A DNA stretch of 64,000 bases from the NCBI GenBank assembly GCA_964557955.1, contig CAZLCS010000023.1, forward strand, positions 1 to 64,000, read 5' to 3'. Below the pieces are notes generated by a model that was not told the origin of the DNA, made no database searches, and saw only the letters and a program-made list of their open reading frames with translations. This stretch comes from JALOOX01 sp964557955. Its GTDB lineage: Bacteria > Desulfobacterota > Syntrophobacteria > Syntrophobacterales > Syntrophobacteraceae. This document shows positions 18,501-27,837 of the stretch, one piece after another (position 1 is the first letter of the stretch; every line of letters begins with the position of its first letter). Position numbers and translations under genes: made by a program.

Positions 18501-18668
18501 GTCGGCCCCCCAAAGGAGGCTGCTCGCTATCCTCACAAGATCGGTCCGGCTGGCCAGGTTGAGTGATGAGGGGATGCCACAGGAAGGATGAGAACACGGT
18601 ATTTTGAATAAACTTGGGACCCTGTATATGGGTTCCTCAATCCAGATAAGATCGATGGAGGATGTGTC

Positions 18669-19016
18669 ATGGCCATGGGAGTGGTTGAAATTCTGCAGCG
18701 CGAACAGATGCGGGAGGATATCCCGGCCTTTCGGATCGGGGACACGGTCAAGGTTCATGTGAAGATCCGTGAAGGGGAAAAGGAACGTATTCAGGTATTT
18801 GAAGGGGTTGTGATCAGGCGCCGCAAGGGTCAGCTCAACGCCACCTTTACCGTCAGGAAGGTATCCTATGGCGTGGGTGTTGAGCGAATCTTCCCGGTGC
18901 ACTCCCCACAGATCGACCGGATTGAAATATTGAGGCGGGGCCGCATCCGCCGGTCGCGCCTTTACTATCTCCGCCAGCGAGTCGGCAAGGCTGCCAGAAT
19001 TCAAGAGAAACGCTAG
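18669..19016 (+). CDS. rplS: 50S ribosomal protein L19
   Basis: A 115-residue protein at the subunit interface. Features include FRIGDTVKVHVKIREG, RIQVFEGVVIRRR and FPVHSPQIDRIEILRRGRIRRSRLYYLR. The start ATG GCC ATG has GGAGG upstream. The 168 bases before it hold a weak inverted repeat (GGGACC/GGGTTCC region, 18616-18637) but no gene. Confidence 0.98.
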   Translation: MAMGVVEILQREQMREDIPAFRIGDTVKVHVKIREGEKERIQVFEGVVIRRRKGQLNATFTVRKVSYGVGVERIFPVHSPQIDRIEILRRGRIRRSRLYYLRQRVGKAARIQEKR

Positions 19017-19663
19017 TGAGGACAAGGAAATCCGAAGCCCCTGCCGTGGACATGCTGCAGTTCGAAAGGAATGCCCACAGCAGGGGTTTTTTGTGGATTT
19101 CGGGAATCGATGAAGCCGGCCGCGGTCCTTTGGCCGGACCGGTAGTGGCTGCAGCGGTTCTTTTCTCCAGGGATGCCGACCTCCCGGCCGCGAGGGATTC
19201 GAAAACCCTGTCAGCCGCCCGGCGAGAAGCCCTCACAGGGCAGATCTACTGCCAGGCTACAGCCATTGGCATCGGCTGCGTCGAGGCCCTGCTCATCGAC
19301 CGGATCAACATCCTTCAAGCCACCTATCTCGCCATGGAACTGGCTGTCCGCCATTTGAGCCCCAACCCGGATCTCCTGTTGATTGACGGGCCTTACCGGC
19401 TGGGCCTGCCCACGCCTCAGCTCGGCATTCCCGGAGGGGATCGAAGAAGCCTGTCCATCGCCGCAGCCTCCATCGTCGCAAAGGTGTACCGCGATCGTCT
19501 CATGGACTGTTATCACGAAATGTATCCGGTTTATGGCTTTGACCGCAACAAAGGCTACGGCACCGCAAAGCATCGGGAGGCCCTGTGGCGCCACGGGCCG
19601 TGCCCCATCCACCGAAAGACCTTTGCGGGGGTGAAGGAAATCCTCATGGAGCCGGAGGCATGA
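19016..19663 (+). CDS. rnhB: Ribonuclease HII
   Basis: A 215-residue nuclease that removes ribonucleotides from DNA and cuts RNA-DNA hybrids. The catalytic acids are in GIDEAGRGPLAGPVV (Asp, Glu), LLIDGPYRL (Asp) and MDCYHEMYP (Asp). The frame opens with GTG at 19016, sharing one base with the rplS stop; ATG 19052 (MLQFERNAHSRGF) is a possible alternative. The rplS-rnhB-yraN order is conserved. Confidence 0.95.
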   Translation: MRTRKSEAPAVDMLQFERNAHSRGFLWISGIDEAGRGPLAGPVVAAAVLFSRDADLPAARDSKTLSAARREALTGQIYCQATAIGIGCVEALLIDRINILQATYLAMELAVRHLSPNPDLLLIDGPYRLGLPTPQLGIPGGDRRSLSIAAASIVAKVYRDRLMDCYHEMYPVYGFDRNKGYGTAKHREALWRHGPCPIHRKTFAGVKEILMEPEA

Positions 19664-19668
19664 CTTCC

Positions 19669-20040
19669 ATGAGCGCCGCCAATCGACAGCAGAAGGGCAG
19701 GAAAGCGGAGGAGATTGCTGCAGGGTTCCTCAAGGGGCAGGGGTTGGAGATCGTCGGCCGCAATGTCCGGTGCCTCTTGGGCGAGATCGATCTGGTTGCC
19801 TGGCATGGCAGGACCGTTGTCTTCGTCGAAGTGAAATCCCGCTATTCACAAGGGTTCGGCACCCCACAGGAGATGGTCTCCGTCGCCAAGCAGAAGCGGC
19901 TGACCCGGCTCGCCCAGTGGTATCTCAAGAAGCACGATCTCCTGAGACAGCCCGCGCGCTTTGATGTGGTGGCGATTCAGTGGGTGGAAGGCGAACCCCT
20001 GGTGACATGGATCGCCAACGCTTTCGCAGCCAGCGAATGA
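19669..20040 (+). CDS. yraN: YraN family (UPF0102) endonuclease-like protein
   Basis: A 123-residue protein with the Holliday-junction-resolvase-like nuclease fold. The motif E(I)DLVAW plus FVEVKSR forms the expected metal site, and QKGRKAEEIAAGFL opens the fold. Function is not established. ATG 19669 lies 10 bases after GGAGG; ATG 19660 overlaps the rnhB stop and is the alternative. Confidence 0.92.
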   Translation: MSAANRQQKGRKAEEIAAGFLKGQGLEIVGRNVRCLLGEIDLVAWHGRTVVFVEVKSRYSQGFGTPQEMVSVAKQKRLTRLAQWYLKKHDLLRQPARFDVVAIQWVEGEPLVTWIANAFAASE

Positions 20041-20053
20041 GGGGGAGGTTCCA

Positions 20054-20908
20054 GTGGGCTCAGGGACCCTGTATGTGGTATCGACCCCCATCGGCAACCT
20101 TTCTGACATCACGTTGAGGGCCATTGAAGTCCTCAAGTCAGTCCAGTGCGTGGCCGCCGAAGATACGCGCCATACGCTGAAACTGCTCACCCACTATGAG
20201 ATTCGCAAACCTCTTGTCAGCTACCACAGCCACAATCTGGAGGAGAGAGGTCCGGCTATCACGGCCAGGCTTCAAGGGGGCGAAGATGTCGCCCTGGTCA
20301 CCGATGCGGGGACTCCGGGAGTTTCGGACCCTGGAGCTCATCTGATCCGACTCGCTCTGGAGTCCGGATGCCCAGTCTCGGTGGTCCCCGGTCCCACAGC
20401 TTCCATCGCCGCCCTGGTGATCTCCGGCCTGCCCACTCAACCCTTTGCATTTCTGGGATTTCCACCACCCAAGGGCAGCTCGCGGGAACGCTTCTTCACC
20501 GGAGCCAGGGCCCTTCCCATGACCCTTTTGCTCTATGAATCAGCCAGGCGACTGAACAAGACCCTTTCCGACATTCTGGCCTTCTGGGGAAATCGCAGAA
20601 TCGCCGTGGCCAGGGAGCTCACCAAGGTACATGAAGAGGTTTTCCGCGGTTTGGTTCTCGAAGCTCTGGAATATTTCGGGGAGAACGCCCGAGGCGAACT
20701 GACGCTGGTGGTTGCAGGTGCCGAGCCAAAGGTTCCGGGCCCGGAGCGGGATGACGCGATCTGGCGTGAAGAGCTCGAAGTGCTGTTGAAACAGGGAGCC
20801 GTGACCACCCGGGATGCCGTCGGTCTGATTGCCGCCAAGCACCACCTGCCCCGAAAGAGAGTCTACGCAGAGGCACTCAACATGGTCCCGGCCGGCAGCA
20901 AGGATTGA
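20054..20908 (+). CDS. rsmI: 16S rRNA 2'-O-ribose C1402 methyltransferase
   Basis: A 284-residue tetrapyrrole-methylase-fold enzyme that methylates the ribose of C1402. Segments LYVVSTPIGNLSDITLRA, VAAEDTRHTLKLL, LVTDAGTPGVSDPG and VPGPTASIAALVISGLP are diagnostic. It starts with GTG after GGGGGAGG. It closes the translation cluster and faces a terminator that belongs to the opposite-strand gene. Confidence 0.97.
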   Translation: MGSGTLYVVSTPIGNLSDITLRAIEVLKSVQCVAAEDTRHTLKLLTHYEIRKPLVSYHSHNLEERGPAITARLQGGEDVALVTDAGTPGVSDPGAHLIRLALESGCPVSVVPGPTASIAALVISGLPTQPFAFLGFPPPKGSSRERFFTGARALPMTLLLYESARRLNKTLSDILAFWGNRRIAVARELTKVHEEVFRGLVLEALEYFGENARGELTLVVAGAEPKVPGPERDDAIWREELEVLLKQGAVTTRDAVGLIAAKHHLPRKRVYAEALNMVPAGSKD

Positions 20909-20991
20909 GCTCCTCCTGCCATCCGGAGTCCTTTGCATCGCGACCCCATCTCATCAGATAACCCCACTGAGTCATTATCCCGGCATGGAAA

Positions 20992-21035
20992 AGGCCCGGT
21001 TGCTTCCGAACTGCCAGAAGGAAGCTGCCGGGCCT
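20992..21035 (-). terminator. Rho-independent terminator of the ELWxxDGT gene
   Basis: AGGCCCGG (20992-20999) pairs with CCGGGCCT (21028-21035), and inside it GCTTCC with GGAAGC. Read on the minus strand the hairpin is followed by TTTTCC, as expected about 30 bases after the stop at 21067. Confidence 0.8.
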
Positions 21036-21066
21036 CGCTCGATCATGGGACAGGACCCCGAAAGTT

Positions 21067-23868
21067 CTAGGGGGTGCTCACCCGGATGTTCTTGATAAGA
21101 TTCGTATTGAATTCCTTCCCGGTGGTCCGCCAGAGCTCACGTCCATTGGTCCCGTCATTGGCGGAGAAAACGATCACTCCGGCGTTGGCGGTCAGCAGGT
21201 CTGGCGCCGAACCCTCGAGACCGGGAAAGATGTCTTTAATCATGTTGGTGCGGGGCGGGGTCCCATCGCTCTTCCAGATCTCCCTGCCGTTGGTCCCGTT
21301 ATCCGCCGCAAAAAACACCAGATCTGCCGCCGTGGTGAGCTGCCCGGGATCGGACCCCAGCGGTCCGGGCATGATGTCGACAAGCAAGTTCGTGCCGTCG
21401 GCTTTCCCGTTGGTTTTCCAGAGCTCCTTCCCGTTCACACCGTCATCGGCCACGAAAAGTGCAAAGTTCTTATAAGCAATGATTTCATGGGGAAAGGACC
21501 CTGCGCTCCGGTTGACGCCTGGATTGCCAGGATCCGGCTGCTGGTTGATATTCTTCACCAACACCGTACCCGCCTCCGTGCCGTCACTTTTCCAGAGCTC
21601 ATAGCCGTTCACGCCGTCATTGGCTGCAAAGTAAAGCGTTCCGTTCACGTCGGCGAGATTCTCGGGCTGGGAGCCATTGGGTCCGGGCCAGATGTCCCTC
21701 ACCATCACCGTTCCGCTCCCGGTGCCGTCGCTCTTCCACAGCTCGAATCCATTGACGCCGTCGTTGGCCACAAAGAACAAATTCGTACCGACTCTGATGA
21801 GATGGCTGGGGAAAGACCCTGCAGCGTTGGGAGCGATGTCTTTCACCAGCACCGTGCTATTGGCGTTTCCAGTGGTTTTCCAAAGCTCCATCCCGCTGAT
21901 TCCGTCGTCCACGACAAAGAACAGAGTGTTGTTGGCCACGGTCAGTTGTGTCGGATTGGAGCCTGTCGGCCCCGGGATGATGTCCGCCAACTGCTTGGTG
22001 CCCGCCGGCGTCGCGTCACTCTTCCAGAGCTCAGCGCCCGTGACGCCGTCATCAGCCACGAAATAGCACTCCTGCCTGAACGCGGTCAAACTCCGGGGAT
22101 TCGAACCGAGCGCGCCGGGGAAAATGTCGAGAATCATGAGCGTATCTTTCTTCCCACCGTTGCTTCGGAACAGCTCTCTTCCGCGCCTCCCGTTGTTGGC
22201 AACAAAGAAGAGACGATCGTTGATCTCAATGATTTCCTCGGGATCAGAGCTGGCCGGACCCGAACGAATATCGATGATCAACTTCCCGCTGTTTTTGGAG
22301 CCGGACGTGGCCCAAAGCTCCCTGCCCTTCTTGCCATCATTGGCCGAGAAGTAGATGTTCTTGAAAAACCTGGTGAGATTCCGTGGATTCGAGTCATCGG
22401 GTTCTGAATCCACGTCCTTCACCTTGACGGTGGTGCTGGGAGTGGCGGTTCCGCTGGTCCGCCAGAGCTGGACACCATTTCCGTCATTGGCCAGGAAGAA
22501 GACCCGGTCGATTCCAGCGCTGAGCTGCCGGGGATCCGAACCGACTCCCGCGCTCGTATTGATGTCTTTCAGTAAGGATGTCCCTCCCGGCGTACCATTG
22601 GCCCTCCACAGCTCATTCCCATTGGCGCCGTCATCAGCAGCAAAGAGCAGTTCAAGGTTATAGCCGTTGAAAGTCGTCAGATTCTGCGGGTTTGATGACC
22701 CCGCTCCCGGATTGATATCCTGGACGATGGCCGTCCCAGCAGCCGTCCCGTTGCTCTTCCAAAGCTCCCGGCCGGTACTCCCGTCTTCAGCGGCAAAAAA
22801 GAGCGTTCCGGCCATATCGGTGAGATGCTCGGGGCTCGATCCCGCCGTCCCGGGATTGATGTCTTTCACGAGTACCGTCCCGCCCGGGTTGCCATTGCTT
22901 TTCCAGAGCTCCCGACCATGCTGTCCTGCACCGTCGTCGGCCGAGAAGAACAGCTCGTTTTCCACGACCACCAGCCCCTCAGGTGAAGAACTGGCTGCTC
23001 CGCTGTTGATATCTGCAAGCAGAGTCGTGCCGTTGGGTTTGCCGTTGCTCTTCCAGATTTCGCGACCATTGATGCCGTCGTCGGCCGAAAAGAACACGAG
23101 ATTCTTAAAGAGGGCCATCTCCGACGGTTCGGAACTACAGGCACCGGGGCAGATGTCGCTCACCAGGGCCGTGTTCTTCTTGGCCGTTCCGGAGGATCTC
23201 CAGAGTTCTCTTCCGTTTGTGCCGTTATCCGCAGAGAAGTAAAGCGTTGTGCCCACGGAGGTCAGCGAGGCGGGATCTGAGCCTGCGGCTCCCGGCATGA
23301 TGTCGGCCACCAGTTTTGTCCCGTTCTTGGTCCCATTGCTGCGCCACAGCTCGCGTCCCGTCGATCCGTCGTCGGCTGCAAAATAGACCAGCCCGCCGTG
23401 CAGGGTGAGGAGGGCGGGATTCGAGCTACCCGCTCCAGCTGCAATGTCCCTGACAAGAATAGTTCCCTTCTCCGTGCCGTCACTCCTCCACAGCTCGCGG
23501 CCGTTCACTCCATCGTCGGCAGCGAAGTAGACGAAGTTGTTGACCACGAGGAGATCGGAAGGATTGGAGCCGGCTGCTCCCACCGCAATGTCTTTCACCA
23601 ATACCGTCCCACCGTCGGTGCCGTCGCTCTTCCACAGCTCGATGCCGTTCACTCCGTCACTGGCGGCGAAGAAGGCCGTGTCGTTCAAAGTGACCATACT
23701 CCCGATATCCGTCAAATTAGACGCCAAACTGGAGACTCCTGCCGCCGACACACTACCCGCCAGATCCGCCTCAGAAATTGTCTGCCCCGATGCGACTGTT
23801 CCTCCCAGCCCGAACATGGCCAGGACCACAGCGCAAAACCCCAACCCAGCCGAACGCAAAACCTTCAT
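21067..23868 (-). CDS. Secreted ELWxxDGT repeat protein (18 repeats)
   Basis: A 933-residue protein with a signal peptide (about 1-29, ending VASGQ) followed by 18 tandem repeats of about 48 residues. Each repeat has the pattern VYFAADDGVNGRELWRSDGT-x-x-G-T-x-x-V-x-D-I, with variants such as QLWRTSGT and REIWKSDGT. This is the ELWxxDGT repeat family, whose repeats probably form beta-propeller blades; the biological role is unknown. No anchor or sorting domain is visible, so it is probably periplasmic or released. ATG 23868 is chosen because it gives a clean signal peptide after AAGGGAAA; the frame extends further upstream through the zinc-ribbon gene. Confidence 0.88.
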   Translation of the reverse strand: MKVLRSAGLGFCAVVLAMFGLGGTVASGQTISEADLAGSVSAAGVSSLASNLTDIGSMVTLNDTAFFAASDGVNGIELWKSDGTDGGTVLVKDIAVGAAGSNPSDLLVVNNFVYFAADDGVNGRELWRSDGTEKGTILVRDIAAGAGSSNPALLTLHGGLVYFAADDGSTGRELWRSNGTKNGTKLVADIMPGAAGSDPASLTSVGTTLYFSADNGTNGRELWRSSGTAKKNTALVSDICPGACSSEPSEMALFKNLVFFSADDGINGREIWKSNGKPNGTTLLADINSGAASSSPEGLVVVENELFFSADDGAGQHGRELWKSNGNPGGTVLVKDINPGTAGSSPEHLTDMAGTLFFAAEDGSTGRELWKSNGTAAGTAIVQDINPGAGSSNPQNLTTFNGYNLELLFAADDGANGNELWRANGTPGGTSLLKDINTSAGVGSDPRQLSAGIDRVFFLANDGNGVQLWRTSGTATPSTTVKVKDVDSEPDDSNPRNLTRFFKNIYFSANDGKKGRELWATSGSKNSGKLIIDIRSGPASSDPEEIIEINDRLFFVANNGRRGRELFRSNGGKKDTLMILDIFPGALGSNPRSLTAFRQECYFVADDGVTGAELWKSDATPAGTKQLADIIPGPTGSNPTQLTVANNTLFFVVDDGISGMELWKTTGNANSTVLVKDIAPNAAGSFPSHLIRVGTNLFFVANDGVNGFELWKSDGTGSGTVMVRDIWPGPNGSQPENLADVNGTLYFAANDGVNGYELWKSDGTEAGTVLVKNINQQPDPGNPGVNRSAGSFPHEIIAYKNFALFVADDGVNGKELWKTNGKADGTNLLVDIMPGPLGSDPGQLTTAADLVFFAADNGTNGREIWKSDGTPPRTNMIKDIFPGLEGSAPDLLTANAGVIVFSANDGTNGRELWRTTGKEFNTNLIKNIRVSTP

Positions 23869-23887
23869 TTCGTTTCCCTTCAAACCT

Positions 23888-24073
23888 TCAATCCTTTTTC
23901 GCATCGGTCTTTTCCCTCTTGAGACGGTAAGCCTTCCAGGAGGCACTGTCGCAAACACAGCACATGGGCAGCTTTTCACCATCCTCCTTGCAGACGTGCT
24001 CATTTGCGCACGCATTGCATCGGTAGGTACCTGCCTGCACCTCGGTTCCCGCTCCAATGTGCTCTTTGCTCAT
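23888..24073 (-). CDS. Small zinc-ribbon protein
   Basis: A 61-residue protein with Cys pairs in YRCNACANEHVC and LPMCCVCDSASW, the pattern of single zinc-ribbon proteins (EDGEKLPxC type). AAGGAG precedes its ATG. It lies 19 bases upstream of the ELWxxDGT gene on the same strand, so they are probably co-transcribed. Function unknown; a rubredoxin-like electron carrier is less likely because spacing differs from CxxC-GY. Confidence 0.8.
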   Translation of the reverse strand: MSKEHIGAGTEVQAGTYRCNACANEHVCKEDGEKLPMCCVCDSASWKAYRLKREKTDAKKD

Positions 24074-24301
24074 GATGGCTCCTTATCAGAATGTCCTCAA
24101 CCGGCACGTTCTCCACCCAGCAGCCGGCTACTGTTTTGATTTCATCAAAGCTGCCAGTCAGCCATGCCAGGAACACCGACCGCAGTGGGCTTCATTGTCT
24201 TCCCTTCCTCCAGCCATGGGGCATGCAATGTCGCTTCAGAAGCTGAGAACACCACTCTGGCGATCCTTTCGCACAAATAACGCAAACGGTCAAGATGACT
24301 T

Positions 24302-25183
24302 TCATTGCGGTCTGGAGTCCCCTTGCATCGAGGACACTTTGACTGCGGCTCCGGTCCCCACCGACAGGGCCCGGGCTGCATTCCCCCGGTTAACCGCAAT
24401 TTCGAGGTGCCCACTGCCTCCGATGACGGCCATCGGCTCTCCTGCAGGCCCTTCGCCGTAAGTGCGGCTGATGCCCGGGATGGACACGACACCGGGGAGA
24501 CTCACCATCCAGCCGATCGACCCCTCCCATTCACCAAGATCCTGTTCGGTAATGTTGGTGATGAGGTTTCCAAAACGGTCGATGTGGACCACCTCGCCAA
24601 ACAGGTCGTGCCCCTTGCGCTCCGCGTTAACCCAGGTGGCCGTCTTGGGGGAGCAACTCGGGCCGAGCTTGTGGAAAGGCAGGCCGCGAGCGAGGTGCGC
24701 TGCCACAGGTGCAAAGAGGTCACGGCCGTGGAAGGTATGGCTGACACTCGGCCGCCACGTTTCCGGGTTTTCCAGGGCGCGCGAATCCCAGGCGCTGCGG
24801 AGGCTCAATACCCAGGCGAGCAGACCGTTGTCCGGTCCGACCAGGATGCGGCCGCATTCCGTCTTCACCGCCATGGCCCGCCTCTCCGTACCGACCCCGG
24901 GATCGACCACTGCCAGATGAATGGTATCCGGTGGAAAAACATCGAAAACCGTTTTGAGCAGGTAGCTTCCCGATCTTATGTCGAAGGCGGGTACCTGGTG
25001 AGTGATATCCACCAGCCGGACTCCGGGACACAGGGTGAGGATCACTCCTTTCATGCCGGCCACGTAACCATCCGACAGCCCGAAATCAGTCAGCAGCGTT
25101 ATGATGGAATAGGCAGGGCGTTCAGGCCTTTGTGGTCCCACCACCGGCCTGCTGCTGCCGGCGAAGGAGCTCCGGCGTCGCAT
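24302..25183 (-). CDS. SAM hydroxide adenosyltransferase (DUF62) family protein
   Basis: A 293-residue protein of the family that splits S-adenosylmethionine to adenosine and methionine using water (relatives are fluorinase and chlorinase). Motifs are ITLLTDFGLSDGYVAGMKGV, VDITHQVPAFDI, LAVVDPGVGTERRAM, VGPDNGLLAW and HIDRFGNLITNI. ATG 25183 (or 25186) follows AAAGGAG; GTG 25141 would remove a basic extension. It overlaps the exporter gene by 62 bases, so translation is coupled. The physiological role is unknown. Confidence 0.88.
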   Translation of the reverse strand: MRRRSSFAGSSRPVVGPQRPERPAYSIITLLTDFGLSDGYVAGMKGVILTLCPGVRLVDITHQVPAFDIRSGSYLLKTVFDVFPPDTIHLAVVDPGVGTERRAMAVKTECGRILVGPDNGLLAWVLSLRSAWDSRALENPETWRPSVSHTFHGRDLFAPVAAHLARGLPFHKLGPSCSPKTATWVNAERKGHDLFGEVVHIDRFGNLITNITEQDLGEWEGSIGWMVSLPGVVSIPGISRTYGEGPAGEPMAVIGGSGHLEIAVNRGNAARALSVGTGAAVKVSSMQGDSRPQ

Positions 25184-26099
25184 CATCGTACTCCTTTCGA
25201 AGCTGAAGCAGGATGATCGCACCAATCACGAGAATTCCTCCCGCAATCTGGAGGGGCTCGAGGGTTTCACCCAGCGCGAGGAACGATATCACTCCAGCGC
25301 TGATGGGCTCCAGAGTGGCCGTGATGCTGGCCCGAGTGGAGCGAATCAGATTGATGCCATGGAAGTACAGCCCGAAGGGGACCAGTGTCCCCAATACTGC
25401 AACATAGGTGATGAGAACCCACTGAATCGGCAGATAGTGTTGTCTCGCCAGATCGATCGGAGGCGGGGCTCCCTCCCAGAAAAGATTCAGCACGTTCCAG
25501 AACAGTGCGGCGAAAAGAACCGAATAGAACAGGACCGTCCACGGATTATAACGACGCATTCCCCGTTCGCTGCAGATGGAATAACCGGCAAAAGCGACTG
25601 CTGACACAAGTCCCCAAACGACTCCCTCGCGATTCAGGGCCAGAAGGTCCAGGTTGTAGCCCCCCACCACCAGGTAGCAGCCCGCAGTGGCCCCCACCAC
25701 GGCCATGAGAATCGCGGGACTCAGACGCTCCCCCAGGAACACAATCGCATGGAGGGCGATCAGGACCGGAGCCAGGTACTGAAGCAGGACTGCAGCAGCA
25801 ACATTAAGCTTGCTGATGGTGACCAGGTACGTGAAGTTCACCATGGCCAGGCCTGCAATCCCCAGTAACGCGAAATACAGAATATCGCGGGGGGAGATGG
25901 CGAGCAGGGAACGGTTTCGAAGGGCAAGCCAGAGCAGCAGCAATGCGCCGCCTAGGGTGACGCGGGCCTGAGTCAGCTGGAGCGGTGTCATGCCATGCAT
26001 GAAGAGATACTTGGCCGACGGACCTGACACCGCCCAGAGTATGGCAGCCAGCGCAACAAAAAGATATCCTCTGCGAGGAACGGGTGAAACCTTGGACAT
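25122..26099 (-). CDS. EamA/DMT family transporter
   Basis: A 325-residue integral membrane protein with about ten hydrophobic helices in two EamA halves (start GYLFVALAAILWAVSGPSAKY; second half begins near VVWGLVSAVAFAGYS; end IAGGILVIGAIILLQL). Family members export small metabolites such as amino acids and nucleosides. Substrate cannot be told. It precedes and overlaps the SAM-hydrolase-like gene. ATG 26099 follows TTGGAG. Confidence 0.88.
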   Translation of the reverse strand: MSKVSPVPRRGYLFVALAAILWAVSGPSAKYLFMHGMTPLQLTQARVTLGGALLLLWLALRNRSLLAISPRDILYFALLGIAGLAMVNFTYLVTISKLNVAAAVLLQYLAPVLIALHAIVFLGERLSPAILMAVVGATAGCYLVVGGYNLDLLALNREGVVWGLVSAVAFAGYSICSERGMRRYNPWTVLFYSVLFAALFWNVLNLFWEGAPPPIDLARQHYLPIQWVLITYVAVLGTLVPFGLYFHGINLIRSTRASITATLEPISAGVISFLALGETLEPLQIAGGILVIGAIILLQLRKEYDDATPELLRRQQQAGGGTTKA

Positions 26100-26411
26100 C
26101 AAAGGCTCCAAATTCCGGTCTTGTCTGCCTGGATCGATGCGGGCCGAACCTGCGCCGCACACGGATTTCAGTTCATAAGTAACTGCTCCCCACTCTCCGC
26201 CTGAGTCTGCAGCTCAGGAGGGAGCGGACCCGTTCTTATCATAAAGCAGGAAAGTTTTCAGCCTGTTGAGGTTGAAATTATGGTTCAGAACCGGTAGTTT
26301 CATGCGACGATCCTGGTGAGGAAGCCTTCCCGCTGCACGGGCCGCTGGACCGGGTACCCCCATGAGGCGCGCTCGAAATCACGACCAAGTTCCAGACGAG
26401 GTGCAACCTGT
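26100..26411. other. Divergent intergenic region (312 bases)
   Basis: Lies between the DMT exporter (minus) and the globin-coupled kinase (plus). It contains a short inverted repeat CCTGAG/CTCAGG near 26198-26218 and is otherwise unremarkable; both promoters should be here but none is clear. Confidence 0.4.
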
Positions 26412-27560
26412 ATGGAGAACAGTGGGACGCCTTATGAGCATTTGTTGTCGCTTCAGGAGCAGATCGGGTGGAGCCGCGACGAGATGGAGGTCCTCCATCC
26501 CTACCGCCAGGCTTTCATCGACCGAAAAGATGAGTTTGCCGGCTTCTTCTACAATTATTTCTACCAGATTCCACGCACGCGGGTCATCCTGCATCATGAG
26601 AAGATGCGAGGGGAGCTTCGCCGAATCTGGTCCCGCTGGTTCGAATCCCTTTTCGACATCGAAGGGTTTCACTCACTCTTGAGCGACATTTGGAAGAGCG
26701 GCCTCAAGCATGTGGAGTTCAACCTGGATCAGCAGTTCGTTAACCTGGGTTATTGCCTCGCACGACAATTCTGCCACCAGATCGTCTGCTCCGTAGCGCC
26801 CATGTCGAGCCGGGCCGCGCTGCTTCTCTCCATCGACAAGCTGCTCGACCTCTGCCTGCTCATCGAAACGAGCGCCTATGTTGCATCCAGCTCGCGCTGC
26901 GATCAGGAAGTGATCAAAGGTATATCCCACCAGCTCAGGAATCCCATCACCGTGATCGGTGGAAGCGCTCGGCGGGTTCAGAAAATCGTGGGCCCTGAGA
27001 GCGAGCTATACGGAATCAGTGATAAAATCATCTACGAGATCAAGAGACTCGATCGACTGGTGGTGGATATCGGGGTCTATATGGACGTATTCCAGCGCGA
27101 CTCCCGATTCCTCATTGTTTCCATCCGGGAGGTGATCGATAACGCTTTGCAGCGCTTAAGGAGGAACCTGGGAGCGAAGCTGCCCGTCCAGACCGACCTG
27201 GACGAGAACTTCTCCGATGTTCAAGGCGATCCCGAAGACCTTGAAACCATGTTTTACTACCTGCTGGAAAACAGCTTCGAGGCCTTGCGGCCCGGAGACC
27301 CCCCCATATCCGTTCGTTCAAGTGTCGAAAGTTTTGCATCCTTCTTTTTGAACGTGGAAATATTCAATACGGGCACCGTCCCCAAGCCACAGGAAGTCGA
27401 CTCGCTTTTCACCCCCTTCTATTCCTCCAAACCCACCGGAACCGGATTCGGACTGCCCATCGCACTGCTCGCATCCAGGAAAAACCTGGCCAATGTGACC
27501 CTGCGTCCCATACCTGGCCAAGGGACTCGCTGCCTCGTGCAGCTGCCGCTTCCCGGCTGA
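26412..27560 (+). CDS. Globin-coupled sensor histidine kinase
   Basis: A 382-residue soluble kinase. Residues about 10-150 look like a globin-coupled sensor/protoglobin domain: FAGFFYNYFYQIPRTRVIL, then GLKHVEFNLDQQFVNLGY, where His100 sits where the haem-proximal histidine is expected. The dimerisation helix has the H-box GISHQLRNPITVIGG with His173. The ATPase domain (about 270-380) shows the N-box LLENSFEAL and a G-box GTGFGLPIAL. It has no membrane helix, so it should sense O2, NO or CO in the cytoplasm (inference). No response regulator is adjacent. ATG 26412 is chosen because the globin domain begins soon after it. Confidence 0.8.
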   Translation: MENSGTPYEHLLSLQEQIGWSRDEMEVLHPYRQAFIDRKDEFAGFFYNYFYQIPRTRVILHHEKMRGELRRIWSRWFESLFDIEGFHSLLSDIWKSGLKHVEFNLDQQFVNLGYCLARQFCHQIVCSVAPMSSRAALLLSIDKLLDLCLLIETSAYVASSSRCDQEVIKGISHQLRNPITVIGGSARRVQKIVGPESELYGISDKIIYEIKRLDRLVVDIGVYMDVFQRDSRFLIVSIREVIDNALQRLRRNLGAKLPVQTDLDENFSDVQGDPEDLETMFYYLLENSFEALRPGDPPISVRSSVESFASFFLNVEIFNTGTVPKPQEVDSLFTPFYSSKPTGTGFGLPIALLASRKNLANVTLRPIPGQGTRCLVQLPLPG

Positions 27561-27837
27561 GGCGACCCATTTCACACTGAGCACCCCTGCCGCTGCAATT
27601 CTCCGGAGGCTGATTTTGGGCTTGCGGCGCTCCGGAGGTTTGTTAACATGCCGATCGAAAGATATCATGCTCCACCAGACCGGACGCTTGGCGACTTCTT
27701 CGGGAGTCCCCTGATGTTCTGCGGGACAAAGCGCATTATCACATTGATGAGGGTTGGAGGGCCATCGGGTGCAGACATTAGCAGCATCTGGGCTTCGATG
27801 GATGATCACGGTCACCATGATTCGGTGAGGAGGAAAA

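Noticed and set aside
21067..23868. CRISPR-like regular repeats at DNA level
   Set aside because: The ~144-base periodicity is the coding of ELWxxDGT repeats; spacing and divergence do not fit a CRISPR array.
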